Positions 1 through 8,082 of a stretch of DNA of 64,000 nucleotides are shown in pieces; position 1 is the first letter of the stretch; the number at the start of each line of letters is the position of its first letter. The notes beneath the pieces are model-generated. The model had not been told where the DNA came from. It did no database searches and saw only the letters and a program-made list of their open reading frames with translations. The stretch comes from Mesorhizobium sp. B2-8-5. GTDB taxonomy: Bacteria; Pseudomonadota; Alphaproteobacteria; Rhizobiales; Rhizobiaceae. Location: contig NZ_CP083951.1 in the NCBI RefSeq assembly GCF_006440675.2, positions 3,071,501 to 3,135,500 on the forward strand, written 5' to 3'. Made by a program: the position numbers and the translations under genes.

Positions 1-2003
1 TGGTATTGCGACGCGGACAGCTTGCCGCCGACACGCACGTCCTGCGAGGCTTGCATGAACAGGCGCGCGCCCCGAACGGCCGCGAGTTTCGGCTGCAACC
101 GGCGGATGATCTGGTCGGCCGAAGCGTCGCGCTCGTCGCGCGGCTTCAACTGGATGAACATGCGGCCGGTGTTCTGCGTGTTGCCGCTGCCGCCCGTCGA
201 TGCCGCGAAATGCGCAACCGCCGGATCCTTGGAGACGATCCCGGCAAACCGCGCCATATAGGACTGCATCTGGCCGGCGGAGACATCCTGGCCGGCGATC
301 ACCTGGCCGAAAATCAGGCCGGTATCCTGCTGCGGAAAGAAGCCGCTCGGGACAAGGGTGAAGAAATAGCCGGTCAGCGCCACGCAGCCCAGGAACACCA
401 GAAGGGTGATGAAACGATGCGCAAGCGCCCGGTCGAGGCCGCGCTCATAGGCGCGCAGCATGCCGTCGAAGACGCTTTCGCTCCAGCGGTAGAGCCTGCC
501 GTGGTGTTCCTCGGCCGCCGGCTTGATGAAGCGTGAGGCGAGCATCGGGGTAAGCGTCAGCGAAACGCAGGCCGAAACCAGAATGGTCATGGCCAGCGTC
601 ACCGCGAACTCCTTGAACAGGCGACCGATGATGCCGCTCATCAGGAGCAATGGGATCAGCACCGCTACCAGCGAGATCGAGATCGACATGATGGTGAAGC
701 CGATCTCGCTGGCGCCGCGGATCGCTGCCTGCATTGGCTTCTCGCCATGCTCGATGTAGCGGACGATGTTCTCCAGCATGACGATGGCGTCATCGACGAC
801 GAAGCCTATGGAGATGGTCAAGGCCATCAGCGACAGATTGTCGATCGAATAGCCGGCGGACCACATCAGGCCGCAGGCGCCGAGCAGCGCCAGCGGGACG
901 GTGAAGGCTGGGATGGCCGTCGCCCAGACATTGCGCAGGAACAGGAAGATCACCATCACGACCAGCCCGATGGTGAGCATCAGCGTGAACTGCACGTCCG
1001 CTACCGAAGCGCGGATGGTCTGGGTGCGATCCGAAAGCACCTGCAATTTGAGCGAGGCCGGCATCGAGGCGGTCAGCATCGGCAGCTCCGCCTTGATCTT
1101 GTCGACCGTGTCGATGATGTTGGCGCCTGGCTCCTTGAAGATGACGAGGACGACGCCGCGCGTCGTGTCGGCCCAGCCGGCCTGGGTGTAGTCCTGCGCG
1201 TCGAGCACCGCCCGGCCGACATCCTTGACCCGCACCGGCGCGCCGTCGCGATAGGCGATGATGGCGTTGTTCCAATCGTCGGCCGCGGTCATCTGATCGT
1301 TGGAGAAGATGGTGAAGGAGCGCACCTCGCCCTGGATGTTGCCTTTGGGCAGGTCCACGGTGCCGATCGAGAGCGGGGTGCGCACCGCTTCGAGCGACAG
1401 GCCCCTTGCCGCCAGCTTGGCCGGATCGAGCTGGACCCGGATCGACGGCGTCTGCTGGCCGCCGACCAGCACCTGGCCGACGCCGTCGACATGGCTGATC
1501 ACCTGCGCAAGCTTGGTGTAGACGTCGTCGCTCAACGTCGTCAGCGGCAAGTCCGTCGAGCTCGCCCCGATCAGCATGATCGGCGAGTCGGTCGGATTGA
1601 CCTCCCTATAGGTGGGCGGATTGGGGAGGTTCTTCGGCAATTGTCCGCCGGCGGCGTTGATGGCCGACTGCACCAGCCCGGCGGCCGATGCGATGTCGAC
1701 GTTGAGAGCGAATTGCAGCGTGACCTGGCTGGAGCCTGACAGGCTGCTCGACGTCATTTCGGCAATGCCGGGGATTTGCGCGAACTGCGTCTCGAGCGGC
1801 TGGGTCACCGACGACGCCATGGTGATCGGGTCGGCGCCCGGCAGGCTGGTTGACACCTGGATCGTCGGGAAGTCGACGTTGGGCATCGGCGCGACCGGCA
1901 GGTTGAGATAGGCGACGACGCCGACGAACAGCACGCCGATCATCAGGAGCGAGGTAGCGACCGGGTAGCGGATGAAAGGCGTGGAAACACCGATCGCAGC
2001 CAT
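1..2003 (-). CDS. RND multidrug efflux permease, MdtB/AcrB-like (partial, 3' end outside window)
   Basis: Inner-membrane proton-driven efflux pump of the HAE1 RND family. The frame stays open from the start at 2003 to the window edge (667 codons), whereas the family is usually about 1,020-1,050 residues. The N-terminus (MAAIGVSTPFIRYPVATSLL) is a typical first transmembrane helix followed by the N-P-V-A-P-M-P-N-V-D-F-P-type porter entry. In helix 4 the proton-relay acidic pair is present at D404-D405 within GFVVDDAIVMLEN, a form typical of MdtB/MdtC. The start codon overlaps the stop of the upstream fusion-protein gene by one base (TGATG), so the two are translationally coupled. An MdtABC-like drug or metabolite exporter is likely. 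No outer-membrane channel gene is visible here. The substrate is unknown. Confidence 0.9.
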   Translation of the reverse strand, partial: MAAIGVSTPFIRYPVATSLLMIGVLFVGVVAYLNLPVAPMPNVDFPTIQVSTSLPGADPITMASSVTQPLETQFAQIPGIAEMTSSSLSGSSQVTLQFALNVDIASAAGLVQSAINAAGGQLPKNLPNPPTYREVNPTDSPIMLIGASSTDLPLTTLSDDVYTKLAQVISHVDGVGQVLVGGQQTPSIRVQLDPAKLAARGLSLEAVRTPLSIGTVDLPKGNIQGEVRSFTIFSNDQMTAADDWNNAIIAYRDGAPVRVKDVGRAVLDAQDYTQAGWADTTRGVVLVIFKEPGANIIDTVDKIKAELPMLTASMPASLKLQVLSDRTQTIRASVADVQFTLMLTIGLVVMVIFLFLRNVWATAIPAFTVPLALLGACGLMWSAGYSIDNLSLMALTISIGFVVDDAIVMLENIVRYIEHGEKPMQAAIRGASEIGFTIMSISISLVAVLIPLLLMSGIIGRLFKEFAVTLAMTILVSACVSLTLTPMLASRFIKPAAEEHHGRLYRWSESVFDGMLRAYERGLDRALAHRFITLLVFLGCVALTGYFFTLVPSGFFPQQDTGLIFGQVIAGQDVSAGQMQSYMARFAGIVSKDPAVAHFAASTGGSGNTQNTGRMFIQLKPRDERDASADQIIRRLQPKLAAVRGARLFMQASQDVRVGGKLSASQY

Positions 2004-3223
2004 CAGCTTGCACCTCCGGGCTGCGCGGTGCCAGCCTGCGTCTGGCCGGCACCGGGTGGGGGCGTGGCGTCGACACTTGCGCCGTCAACCACGCGGTATT
2101 GGCCGGCGATCACGACACGCTGCCCTTGGCTCAGACCATCGGTCACGACCGTCTCGCCGCCATCCGAAGGACCTGTCTTGACGGTCTGCCGATGGACCTT
2201 GCCGTCGTCGCCGACGACATAGGCGAAGAGCCCGTCAGGGCCATGCTGGACGGCTTCGTCCGGCACCACGATCGCGCCTGACATCGTGCCGATGCGCATG
2301 CGCGTGTTGACCGAAAGACCCGGCCACAAAGCATTGTCCTGGTTGGCGAATGTCGCCTTGAGCGAAATCGTGCCGGAGGCCTGGTCGACCTGGTTCTGGA
2401 CCGCTTCCAGCTTACCGCTGGCCAGCACCGTCTTCATATCCGCGCCAAGCGTGTCGATCGGCATGGGGCCGGCCGTGAAAACCTTGTTGATGGTCGCGAC
2501 CTCGTCCTGCGGCTGCGTGAACGACACGTAGATGGGTTGAAGCTGCACGAGAGTGAAAAGCCCGGGACTCTGGCCGGCCTGCACGATGTTGCCCGGATCG
2601 ATGGTGCGGAAGCTCGTCTTACCGGACAGCGGCGCCGTGATCCTGGTGAAGTCGAGGTTGAGCTGCGCCGCCTCGATGGCCGCCTTGTCGCCCTCGATCG
2701 TGGCGGCGGTGGTCGTGACCACCGCCTGCTGGTTGTCGACATCCTGCTGGGTTTCGAATGTCTTTTGCAGGAGCGTGGAGAGGCGTTTGAGGACCACTTG
2801 CGCATTCTTGAGCGTCGCTTCGTCCTCCGCCTCCTTGGCCTTTGCCTGGTCGAGTGCGGCCTGATAGGGGCGAGGGTCGATCTCGGCAAGCAAGTCGCCT
2901 TGCTTGACCATCTGCCCCTGCTCGACCGGGACCTGGTCGACGACACCGGCGACACGGCTCGAGATGCTGACGCTGTTCAGCGGCGTCACCGTGCCGAGCC
3001 CGTATAGATAAAGTGGGAAATCGGCCCTCCGCACCGTGGCGACAGTGACCGGAACCTTGGGCGCGGGCTGCGCCGACGCCGCGCTCGCGGCAGCCTTTGC
3101 CTGGGCATGGTTGCGCCATAGGCCATAGCCGCCGCCAAGCAGAATGAGTACGGCCAAAAGCACGATGCTCCGAGAGCGATGCTGCCGTTTGCGACTGGCT
3201 TGCTGCGTTGATGAAATGCTCAT
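2003..3223 (-). CDS. RND efflux membrane fusion protein (HlyD/MdtA-like)
   Basis: Periplasmic adaptor that links the RND permease to an outer-membrane channel. About 406 residues, normal for MdtA/AcrA. An N-terminal membrane anchor (about residues 19-36, VLLAVLILLGG) follows basic residues. Then come the lipoyl half-motif (SRVAGVVDQVPVEQGQMVKQ), a coiled-coil alpha-hairpin rich in A/K/E/Q (about 105-175), the second lipoyl half (DFTRITAPLSG), a beta-barrel, and a proline-rich C-terminal tail. It is the first gene of a two-gene operon with the RND permease. ATG at 3223 is preferred; an in-frame GTG lies four codons upstream at 3235. A regulator gene for this pump is not visible in the window. 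Confidence 0.9.
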   Translation of the reverse strand: MSISSTQQASRKRQHRSRSIVLLAVLILLGGGYGLWRNHAQAKAAASAASAQPAPKVPVTVATVRRADFPLYLYGLGTVTPLNSVSISSRVAGVVDQVPVEQGQMVKQGDLLAEIDPRPYQAALDQAKAKEAEDEATLKNAQVVLKRLSTLLQKTFETQQDVDNQQAVVTTTAATIEGDKAAIEAAQLNLDFTRITAPLSGKTSFRTIDPGNIVQAGQSPGLFTLVQLQPIYVSFTQPQDEVATINKVFTAGPMPIDTLGADMKTVLASGKLEAVQNQVDQASGTISLKATFANQDNALWPGLSVNTRMRIGTMSGAIVVPDEAVQHGPDGLFAYVVGDDGKVHRQTVKTGPSDGGETVVTDGLSQGQRVVIAGQYRVVDGASVDATPPPGAGQTQAGTAQPGGAS

Positions 3224-3461
3224 GACGCCGTCCACCTGGGGGCCAGAATATCTAGCCTTTTCAGCATGGTTGGAGGTTGGGATCGACCTCGTCGATCGGC
3301 GGGACAGTAGTCCTGTCGACGCTGCGCTGTCAGCTTACAGATCGGTCATGTTGCGCTGCGGCATTCAACGATGCGTGAGGCCGCCTTGACCGGACCATCG
3401 CGGCAAAATCAAATTTTGTTCATAGCCGAGGCTCGATCCGGAGCGACAATCAACTGCTTAA
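3224..3461. other. intergenic region upstream of the efflux operon
   Basis: This holds the presumed promoter of the leftward efflux operon. I see no convincing -35/-10 pair, no strong palindrome and no small gene with a ribosome binding site. Together with the remnant that follows, it makes about 460 bases without an intact gene. Confidence 0.5.
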
Positions 3462-3668
3462 GCGGGAAACAGGAAAGCCGCGCCCGGATCGAAAAACACC
3501 GGGCGACGAGACGATGCAAACCGCCGCGAGCCGGCGTTCGCCGAAATGCACGCGATCATAGATGCGATCCGCTTACGCAAGCCGGAAGCGGCGGAGGCCG
3601 CGGCCCGGCGGCGTGTGGAGACGGCTTGGCAAATCGCTTGCGACGCGCTTCGGCTCGGCACGCTTTAG
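3462..3668 (+). pseudogene. remnant of a GntR/FadR (FCD-domain) regulator, C-terminal end only
   Basis: From about 3531 to the TAG at 3666-3668 the frame reads PAFAEMHAIIDAIRLRKPEA followed by an Ala/Arg-rich helix and a WQIACDAL end. This resembles the last two helices of FCD-type GntR regulators (the EHRAIxxAIRxxDPEAAxxAMRxH pattern). Upstream the frame closes at TAA 3459-3461, and no HTH or start with a ribosome binding site can be found. It therefore looks like a decayed tail of a regulator once placed next to the dehydrogenase gene. The similarity is judged by eye over roughly 45 residues; a profile search against FCD would settle it. Confidence 0.45.
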
Positions 3669-3683
3669 GCGGCTTGTTTCAGC

Positions 3684-4715
3684 TCAATTCCGGTCGACGG
3701 GCTTGGAGCGCATGCGCGAAACCGTCTCGCGCTCGGCGCGCTTGGAGCGCAGTGGCGGCAAGCCGCGGTCGATGAGGTCCATGTCCTCAAGCACCATGTC
3801 GCCCATCCGCTTGAAGGCGATGTCGAGCGCCCCGGCGCGGTGCGCCGAGCGCAGGAAGCCGGGGAGGGCGCGGACAGGATGGTCCTGCGCCAGCGGCTCC
3901 TCCGGGAAGACGTCGCTTGCGGCAATGATATGGCCGCTCTTCACCGCCGCCATGAGTGCCGCGAAATCGACGACGCCGGCGCGGCTGAGCAGGATGAAGG
4001 CCGCGCCCTTGCGCATTTTGGCAAATGCGTCCGCGCCGAGGAAACCCTGGTTCTCGCTGGTGACCGAAGCGACGACGAAGACGAAATCGCTTTGCGACAA
4101 CACCTCATCCAGCGAGGCCGGCTCGACGCCATTGTCGATCAGGATCGACGGCGGCAGCCACGGATCGTAGACCTTGGTGCGGGTGCGGAAGCCGGTCAGC
4201 AACCGGTTGAGCGCGCGGCCGAGATCGCCGAAGCCGATGATGCCGACATCGGCGCCGGAGAGAAGCCGCGCGGTCTGGTTGCCGTCGCCGCCCCAGATCT
4301 CCTTGCCTTGCCGGAAGGCGAGATCGGCGTCGACGATGTTTCTGGCGAGATTCAGCGCCATGGCAAGGCCGAGCTCCGCGACCGGCTCGGCAAAGACCAG
4401 GCCCGTGGTGACGACATGGATGCCGCGCGCAAACAGCGTCTCATAGGGCATGTTGTTGAGCAGGTTCGTCTCGACATTGAAGATGCAGCGCAGCGTCTTC
4501 AGCTTCTCCAGCGTCTCAGCTGAAATCGGCGGCTGGCCGATGATAAAACGCGCCTCGGCCAGAGTATCGGCGGGCAAGGCGGCAACGCCTTCCGGGGTGG
4601 TCTCGACAATGCGATAGTGTTTGCGCAGGCGCGCCAGCTGTGGCGGCGTGAAGATGAGCTCCAATGTGCGCGGTTCGGGCGCGCTGATGACCAGCGGCAA
4701 GGCTTTGTCGGGCAT
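3684..4715 (-). CDS. D-isomer-specific 2-hydroxyacid dehydrogenase, NAD-dependent
   Basis: Cytoplasmic NAD(P)-dependent oxidoreductase of the phosphoglycerate/glyoxylate dehydrogenase family, 343 residues. The Rossmann glycine motif GFGDLG is at residues 161-166. The catalytic residues are recognisable: Arg245 (SRAGVVD), Glu273 (FPEEPL) and His292 (SAHRAGA). The His context departs from the usual PHxAG, so substrate choice may differ. The start at 4715 is chosen because GGAGG lies six bases upstream; an in-frame ATG at 4748 has no such site. It is divergent from a LacI-type regulator with about 144 bp between starts that contain a candidate operator, so it is probably co-regulated with the sugar ABC operon to the right. 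Confidence 0.88.
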   Translation of the reverse strand: MPDKALPLVISAPEPRTLELIFTPPQLARLRKHYRIVETTPEGVAALPADTLAEARFIIGQPPISAETLEKLKTLRCIFNVETNLLNNMPYETLFARGIHVVTTGLVFAEPVAELGLAMALNLARNIVDADLAFRQGKEIWGGDGNQTARLLSGADVGIIGFGDLGRALNRLLTGFRTRTKVYDPWLPPSILIDNGVEPASLDEVLSQSDFVFVVASVTSENQGFLGADAFAKMRKGAAFILLSRAGVVDFAALMAAVKSGHIIAASDVFPEEPLAQDHPVRALPGFLRSAHRAGALDIAFKRMGDMVLEDMDLIDRGLPPLRSKRAERETVSRMRSKPVDRN

Positions 4716-4795
4716 GTTTTTCCTCCGGGCGCGATTGGATCGCGTCAATCACGCATTCAAGTCTTACTCCCGATGAAACGATTTACAAGAACGAA

Positions 4796-4806
4796 AAATC
4801 GATTTA
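4796..4806. promoter_or_regulatory. candidate LacI-family operator (AAATCGATTTA), divergent promoter
   Basis: AAATCGATTTA, containing the perfect palindrome AAATCGATTT, lies between the divergent dehydrogenase and lacI-type genes. It is followed by a second half site (TCGATT). The same 11-mer, extended to the perfect 12-mer TAAATCGATTTA, occurs at the start of the binding-protein gene (6019-6030). CG-centred palindromes of this kind are typical LacI/GalR-family sites. The assignment is inference. Confidence 0.5.
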
Positions 4807-4859
4807 TCGATTACAGTAGCGAGGCAGAAAATCGGCTGCCTGCCCTCGGGAGGAGGTCA

Positions 4860-5936
4860 ATGGCACAACACCAAATCCGGCAGCGGCGTCCGTCGATCCA
4901 CGACGTGGCAAGTCATGCCGGCGTGTCCGCGGCCACTGTCTCCAAGGTGCTGGCCGGCGTCACCACGGTCAAGCCGGAAAACGCGCAGCGTGTGTTCGAC
5001 GCCGTCGAGCGTCTGGGCTATCGCGTCGATCCACTAGCCTCCGACATGCGTCGCGCCAAGCGCCGCATCATCGGCGCCATCATGCCCGAGTTCGAGAGCG
5101 AGTTCTTCGGCCAGATGGTCACCGAGCTCGAAGGCCTTGCCGAACAGCGCGGCTACACGTTGGTCGCCGCATCGAGCCGTGAATCCGAGGCGCGCGAGAA
5201 GGAAATCCTTGCCCGCATGCATGACTGGCGTGTTGCCGGCGTCGTGCTGGCGCCGGTGCGCAACGAGCATGGTCCGGCGGCCGCCTTCATGAAAGCCCAC
5301 GGCATGACCGGCGTGCTGATCGACCGCGTCTTATCCGACGACGCCTTCGATACGGTATCGGCCGACAGCGCCTCCGCCAGCGCCGAGGTGGCGCGAATGC
5401 TGGTCGGCAAGGGCCACAGCCATATCCTCGTCATCGGCCTTGCCGAGCAGGCGGCGACAGTGCGCGCCCGCCTCGAGGGTTTTCGCGCGCAAGCGCTGGC
5501 GCTCAACCCATCGGTGCGCATCGACGTCATCACCTCGGAAGTCAGCGTCGAGCCGTTGAGGGCTTCGCTGCGAGATTACTTTGCCAGGGGAGAGCGGCCG
5601 ACCGCCGTCTATTCGCTGCTTTTGAAGGGCACGCTCGTCGCGCTGTCCGAGTTCCGCCGGCGTGACTGGCATTGCCCGAACGACATCTCGCTGGTCGGCT
5701 TCGACGATGCGGAATGGATGCAGGTGACATGGCCGGCGATCGCCGCAGTGGTGCAGCCGGTGCGCCAGATCGCCAGCGAGGCGATGAACCTTTTGTTTCG
5801 CAGGATCGAGGGCGCCGTGGGACCACCCACGGCGCGGCTCGAGCCCTGCCAGGTGTTGATGCGGGAATCCGTTGGCTCGCCAGGCAGCGGTCCGCATTCC
5901 GGGGGAGGAGACCGACAACAGCCCCCATTGTCGTGA
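4860..5936 (+). CDS. LacI-family transcriptional regulator
   Basis: DNA-binding repressor or activator responding to a sugar, 358 residues. The N-terminal helix-turn-helix and hinge helix are clear at about residues 11-33 (SIHDVASHAGVSAATVSKVL), followed by a periplasmic-binding-protein-like ligand domain (about 65-335). The start at 4860 is set by AGGAGG at 4851-4856. The gene stands just upstream of an allose/ribose-class ABC operon and divergent from a 2-hydroxyacid dehydrogenase. The most economical reading is local control of both units through the palindromes at 4796 and 6019. The effector is unknown; it may be a rare hexose, given the AlsB-like binding protein. Confidence 0.92.
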   Translation: MAQHQIRQRRPSIHDVASHAGVSAATVSKVLAGVTTVKPENAQRVFDAVERLGYRVDPLASDMRRAKRRIIGAIMPEFESEFFGQMVTELEGLAEQRGYTLVAASSRESEAREKEILARMHDWRVAGVVLAPVRNEHGPAAAFMKAHGMTGVLIDRVLSDDAFDTVSADSASASAEVARMLVGKGHSHILVIGLAEQAATVRARLEGFRAQALALNPSVRIDVITSEVSVEPLRASLRDYFARGERPTAVYSLLLKGTLVALSEFRRRDWHCPNDISLVGFDDAEWMQVTWPAIAAVVQPVRQIASEAMNLLFRRIEGAVGPPTARLEPCQVLMRESVGSPGSGPHSGGGDRQQPPLS

Positions 5937-5996
5937 ACGGAAGCTAGCGCCGGCCCTGGCCGAGGCATCCGGCGCCAAGGATCAACGGAGGATCGA

Positions 5997-6986
5997 ATGA
6001 CATCGCATTTTTTGAAGATAAATCGATTTACCCTTGCCGTGGGTATCGCGCTTGCATTTTGCGCCGTCGGTACCGCCAAGGCCGAGGACGGCGAATATGG
6101 TGTGCTGATGAAGACGCTGGCCAACCCGTTCTGGGGCGCGATGGCGCAGGGCGTCGCGGACGGCGCCAAGGAAGCCGGCGTGAAATACTTCCAGCAAGCG
6201 GCCGAGAGCGACCAGGCGGCCGAGCCGCAGCTCAACCTTTGCAACACGATGCTCGAGCGCAAGCCGGTGGCGATGATCACCGCCGCGATCAACTCGACCA
6301 ACCTTCTGCCTTGCCTGAAGTCGGCGCAGGACGCCGGCATCAAGATCGTCGACCTCGACAACAATCTCGACCAGGCGGTGCTGGACAAGGAAGGCGTCAA
6401 GGTGACCTTCCATATCGGCTCCGACAACATCGCCGCCGGCGCGCAGGGCGCCGAATACCTCGCCAACAAGCTCGGCAAGGACGCCAAAGGTCCGGTGCTG
6501 GTGATCGAAGGACTCTCCGGCAACATCACCGGCGAAAAGCGCGCCAAGGGCTTTGCCGACAAGCTGAAGGAACTGGCGCCAGGGCTCGAAATCGTCGCCT
6601 CGCTGCCGGGCGACTGGGATCGCGGCAAGGCCGCCTCGATCGCCACCGACACGCTGACCGCGCATCCCGATCTCGTCGCCATCTTCTGCGCCAATGACGG
6701 CATGGCGCTGGGCGCCGTGGAATCCGTCTACGCCGCCGGTAAGGGCCCGCAGGTGACGATCATCGGCGTCGACGGCAATTCGGACGCGGTGAAGTCGATT
6801 AAGGAAGGCCGCCTCAATGCCTCGGTTGCGCAGCTTCCCTATCTGGTCGGCAAGCAGGCGGTCGAGAACGTCAAGAAGGCGCTGGCCGGCGAGAAGGTCG
6901 AGGACAGCATCGCCGTGCCGACGCTGGTGCTGACCAAGGACGTGATCGACGCCGGCAAGGAGCCGATGCTGCAATATGTGAAGTGA
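5997..6986 (+). CDS. sugar ABC transporter substrate-binding protein (AlsB/ribose class)
   Basis: Periplasmic ligand-binding protein of the Peripla_BP_4 class, 329 residues. A signal peptide ends near residue 29 (GTAKA|ED). The opening of the mature protein (EYGVLMKTLANPFWGAMAQG) and the motifs DWDRGKA and FCANDGMALGAVE closely follow D-allose-binding protein AlsB of E. coli as I remember it. With the tagatose-3-epimerase-like enzyme downstream, a ketohexose or allose-like ligand is plausible but unproven. It heads an operon with permease, ATPase and epimerase. A 12-bp palindrome (candidate operator) lies within codons 8-12, and a tandem repeat with an imperfect hairpin follows the stop. Confidence 0.9.
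   Translation: MTSHFLKINRFTLAVGIALAFCAVGTAKAEDGEYGVLMKTLANPFWGAMAQGVADGAKEAGVKYFQQAAESDQAAEPQLNLCNTMLERKPVAMITAAINSTNLLPCLKSAQDAGIKIVDLDNNLDQAVLDKEGVKVTFHIGSDNIAAGAQGAEYLANKLGKDAKGPVLVIEGLSGNITGEKRAKGFADKLKELAPGLEIVASLPGDWDRGKAASIATDTLTAHPDLVAIFCANDGMALGAVESVYAAGKGPQVTIIGVDGNSDAVKSIKEGRLNASVAQLPYLVGKQAVENVKKALAGEKVEDSIAVPTLVLTKDVIDAGKEPMLQYVK
6019..6030. promoter_or_regulatory. perfect palindrome TAAATCGATTTA inside the 5' coding end of the binding-protein gene
   Basis: A 12-bp perfect palindrome, 22 bases after the start codon, that shares 11 bases with the motif at 4796-4806 upstream of the lacI-type gene. A repressor bound here would block transcription just after initiation. The motif encodes the K-I-N-R-F-T part of the signal peptide and stands out as AT-rich in GC-rich DNA. 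Function is inferred. Confidence 0.45.
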
Positions 6987-7053
6987 GTAGGAAATAGGCA
7001 GTAGGAAATAGGCAGCGTGCCGCTCGGATCGCTCTCCTATTTTCCCTACTGCC
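6987..7053. repeat. tandem 14-bp repeat plus imperfect inverted repeat between binding protein and permease
   Basis: GTAGGAAATAGGCA occurs twice back to back at 6987-7014. GGCAGTAGGAAATAGG (6998-7013) can pair with CCTATTTTCCCTACTGCC (7036-7053). Further GGCAGTAGG-like units follow on the opposite strand to 7075. The element sits immediately after the binding-protein stop. It could protect that mRNA 3' end or reduce read-through, as REP-type elements do. Confidence 0.6.
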
Positions 7054-7095
7054 TAAGCCCTACTGCCTTACTGCCCTCTCTCAAGGTGCAAGGAC

Positions 7096-8082
7096 ATGGC
7101 TTCTGAACAGCCCGGCTTCTGGGCTCGGGTGCAGCGCGCATCCGTCGAAAGGCTCCACATCAGACTTGAGTCGCTGGTGGTGCTTCTGGCGCTGAGCACG
7201 GCGATGGCGCTGCTGTCGCCCTATTTCCTGTCGCTCAGCAATTTCCTCAACATCCTGCTCGCGACCTCGACGATCGGCGTGCTGGCGATCGCCGCCACTT
7301 TCGTCATCGGCTCGGGCGGGCTCGATCTGTCGCTCGGCTCGGTGATGGGTCTTGCGGGCGTGGCCGGCGCCTTTGTCGCCGTCAATCTCGGCTGGCCGTC
7401 GGTGTTGGCGGTGGTCGCCTGCATCTTGGCCGGCGGGATCGCCGGCTACATCAACGGCCAGCTGGTCACCCGCGCCTTCGTGCCGGCCTTCATCGTCACG
7501 CTCGGCATGCTGGGCCTGGCGCGCGGTCTGGCGCTGGTCATCTCGAAGGGCAGGGCGATCTACGGCCTGCCGCCCGAGATCGTCTATATCGGGCAGGGGC
7601 GGCCGTTCGGCGTCCCGATGCCGGTGATCATCCTGGTGCTGACGGCCATCGTCGCCCATGCGGTGCTAGCCTATACGCGTTTCGGTCGCCACACGCTGGC
7701 GCTGGGAGATAGCGAAGGTGCTGCGCGAGCCGCGGGCATCCGCGTCGAGCATCACCGCCGCATCATCTACACGCTGTCGGGCGCGCTGGCCGGGCTTGCC
7801 GGCCTGCTGTTCACCGCCCGGGTCAATGCCGGCGATCCGACCGCCGGCATCAACTACGAGCTCACCGCCATCACGGCGGCGATCATCGGCGGCACCAATC
7901 TGTTCGGCGGCCGAGCCTCGATCCTCGGCACCATGATCGGCGCGCTGATCATGGGCGTCTTGCAGAACGGGCTGACGCTGCTTGCCGTGCAATCCTATTA
8001 CCAGCAGATGGCGATCGGCGCGGTGCTGATCCTCGCGGTCTTCATCGACCAATACCAGGTGCGGAAGGAGTCGCGCGTATGA
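7096..8082 (+). CDS. sugar ABC transporter permease (RbsC class)
   Basis: Inner-membrane channel subunit, 328 residues, with about eight to ten hydrophobic segments. RbsC-class signatures are present: GSGGLDLSLGSVMGLAGV near residues 73-90, LGDSEGAARAAGI in the cytoplasmic coupling region, and GGTNLFGGRASILGTMIGAL near residue 270. It overlaps the downstream ATPase start by four bases (ATGA). A single permease gene implies a homodimeric channel. Confidence 0.9.
   Translation: MASEQPGFWARVQRASVERLHIRLESLVVLLALSTAMALLSPYFLSLSNFLNILLATSTIGVLAIAATFVIGSGGLDLSLGSVMGLAGVAGAFVAVNLGWPSVLAVVACILAGGIAGYINGQLVTRAFVPAFIVTLGMLGLARGLALVISKGRAIYGLPPEIVYIGQGRPFGVPMPVIILVLTAIVAHAVLAYTRFGRHTLALGDSEGAARAAGIRVEHHRRIIYTLSGALAGLAGLLFTARVNAGDPTAGINYELTAITAAIIGGTNLFGGRASILGTMIGALIMGVLQNGLTLLAVQSYYQQMAIGAVLILAVFIDQYQVRKESRV

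Noticed and set aside
3371..3775. Plus-strand open frame in the gap beside the dehydrogenase
   Set aside because: No ribosome site, basic low-complexity translation, and it overlaps the dehydrogenase 3' end; only the separate frame ending at 3668 has recognisable similarity.
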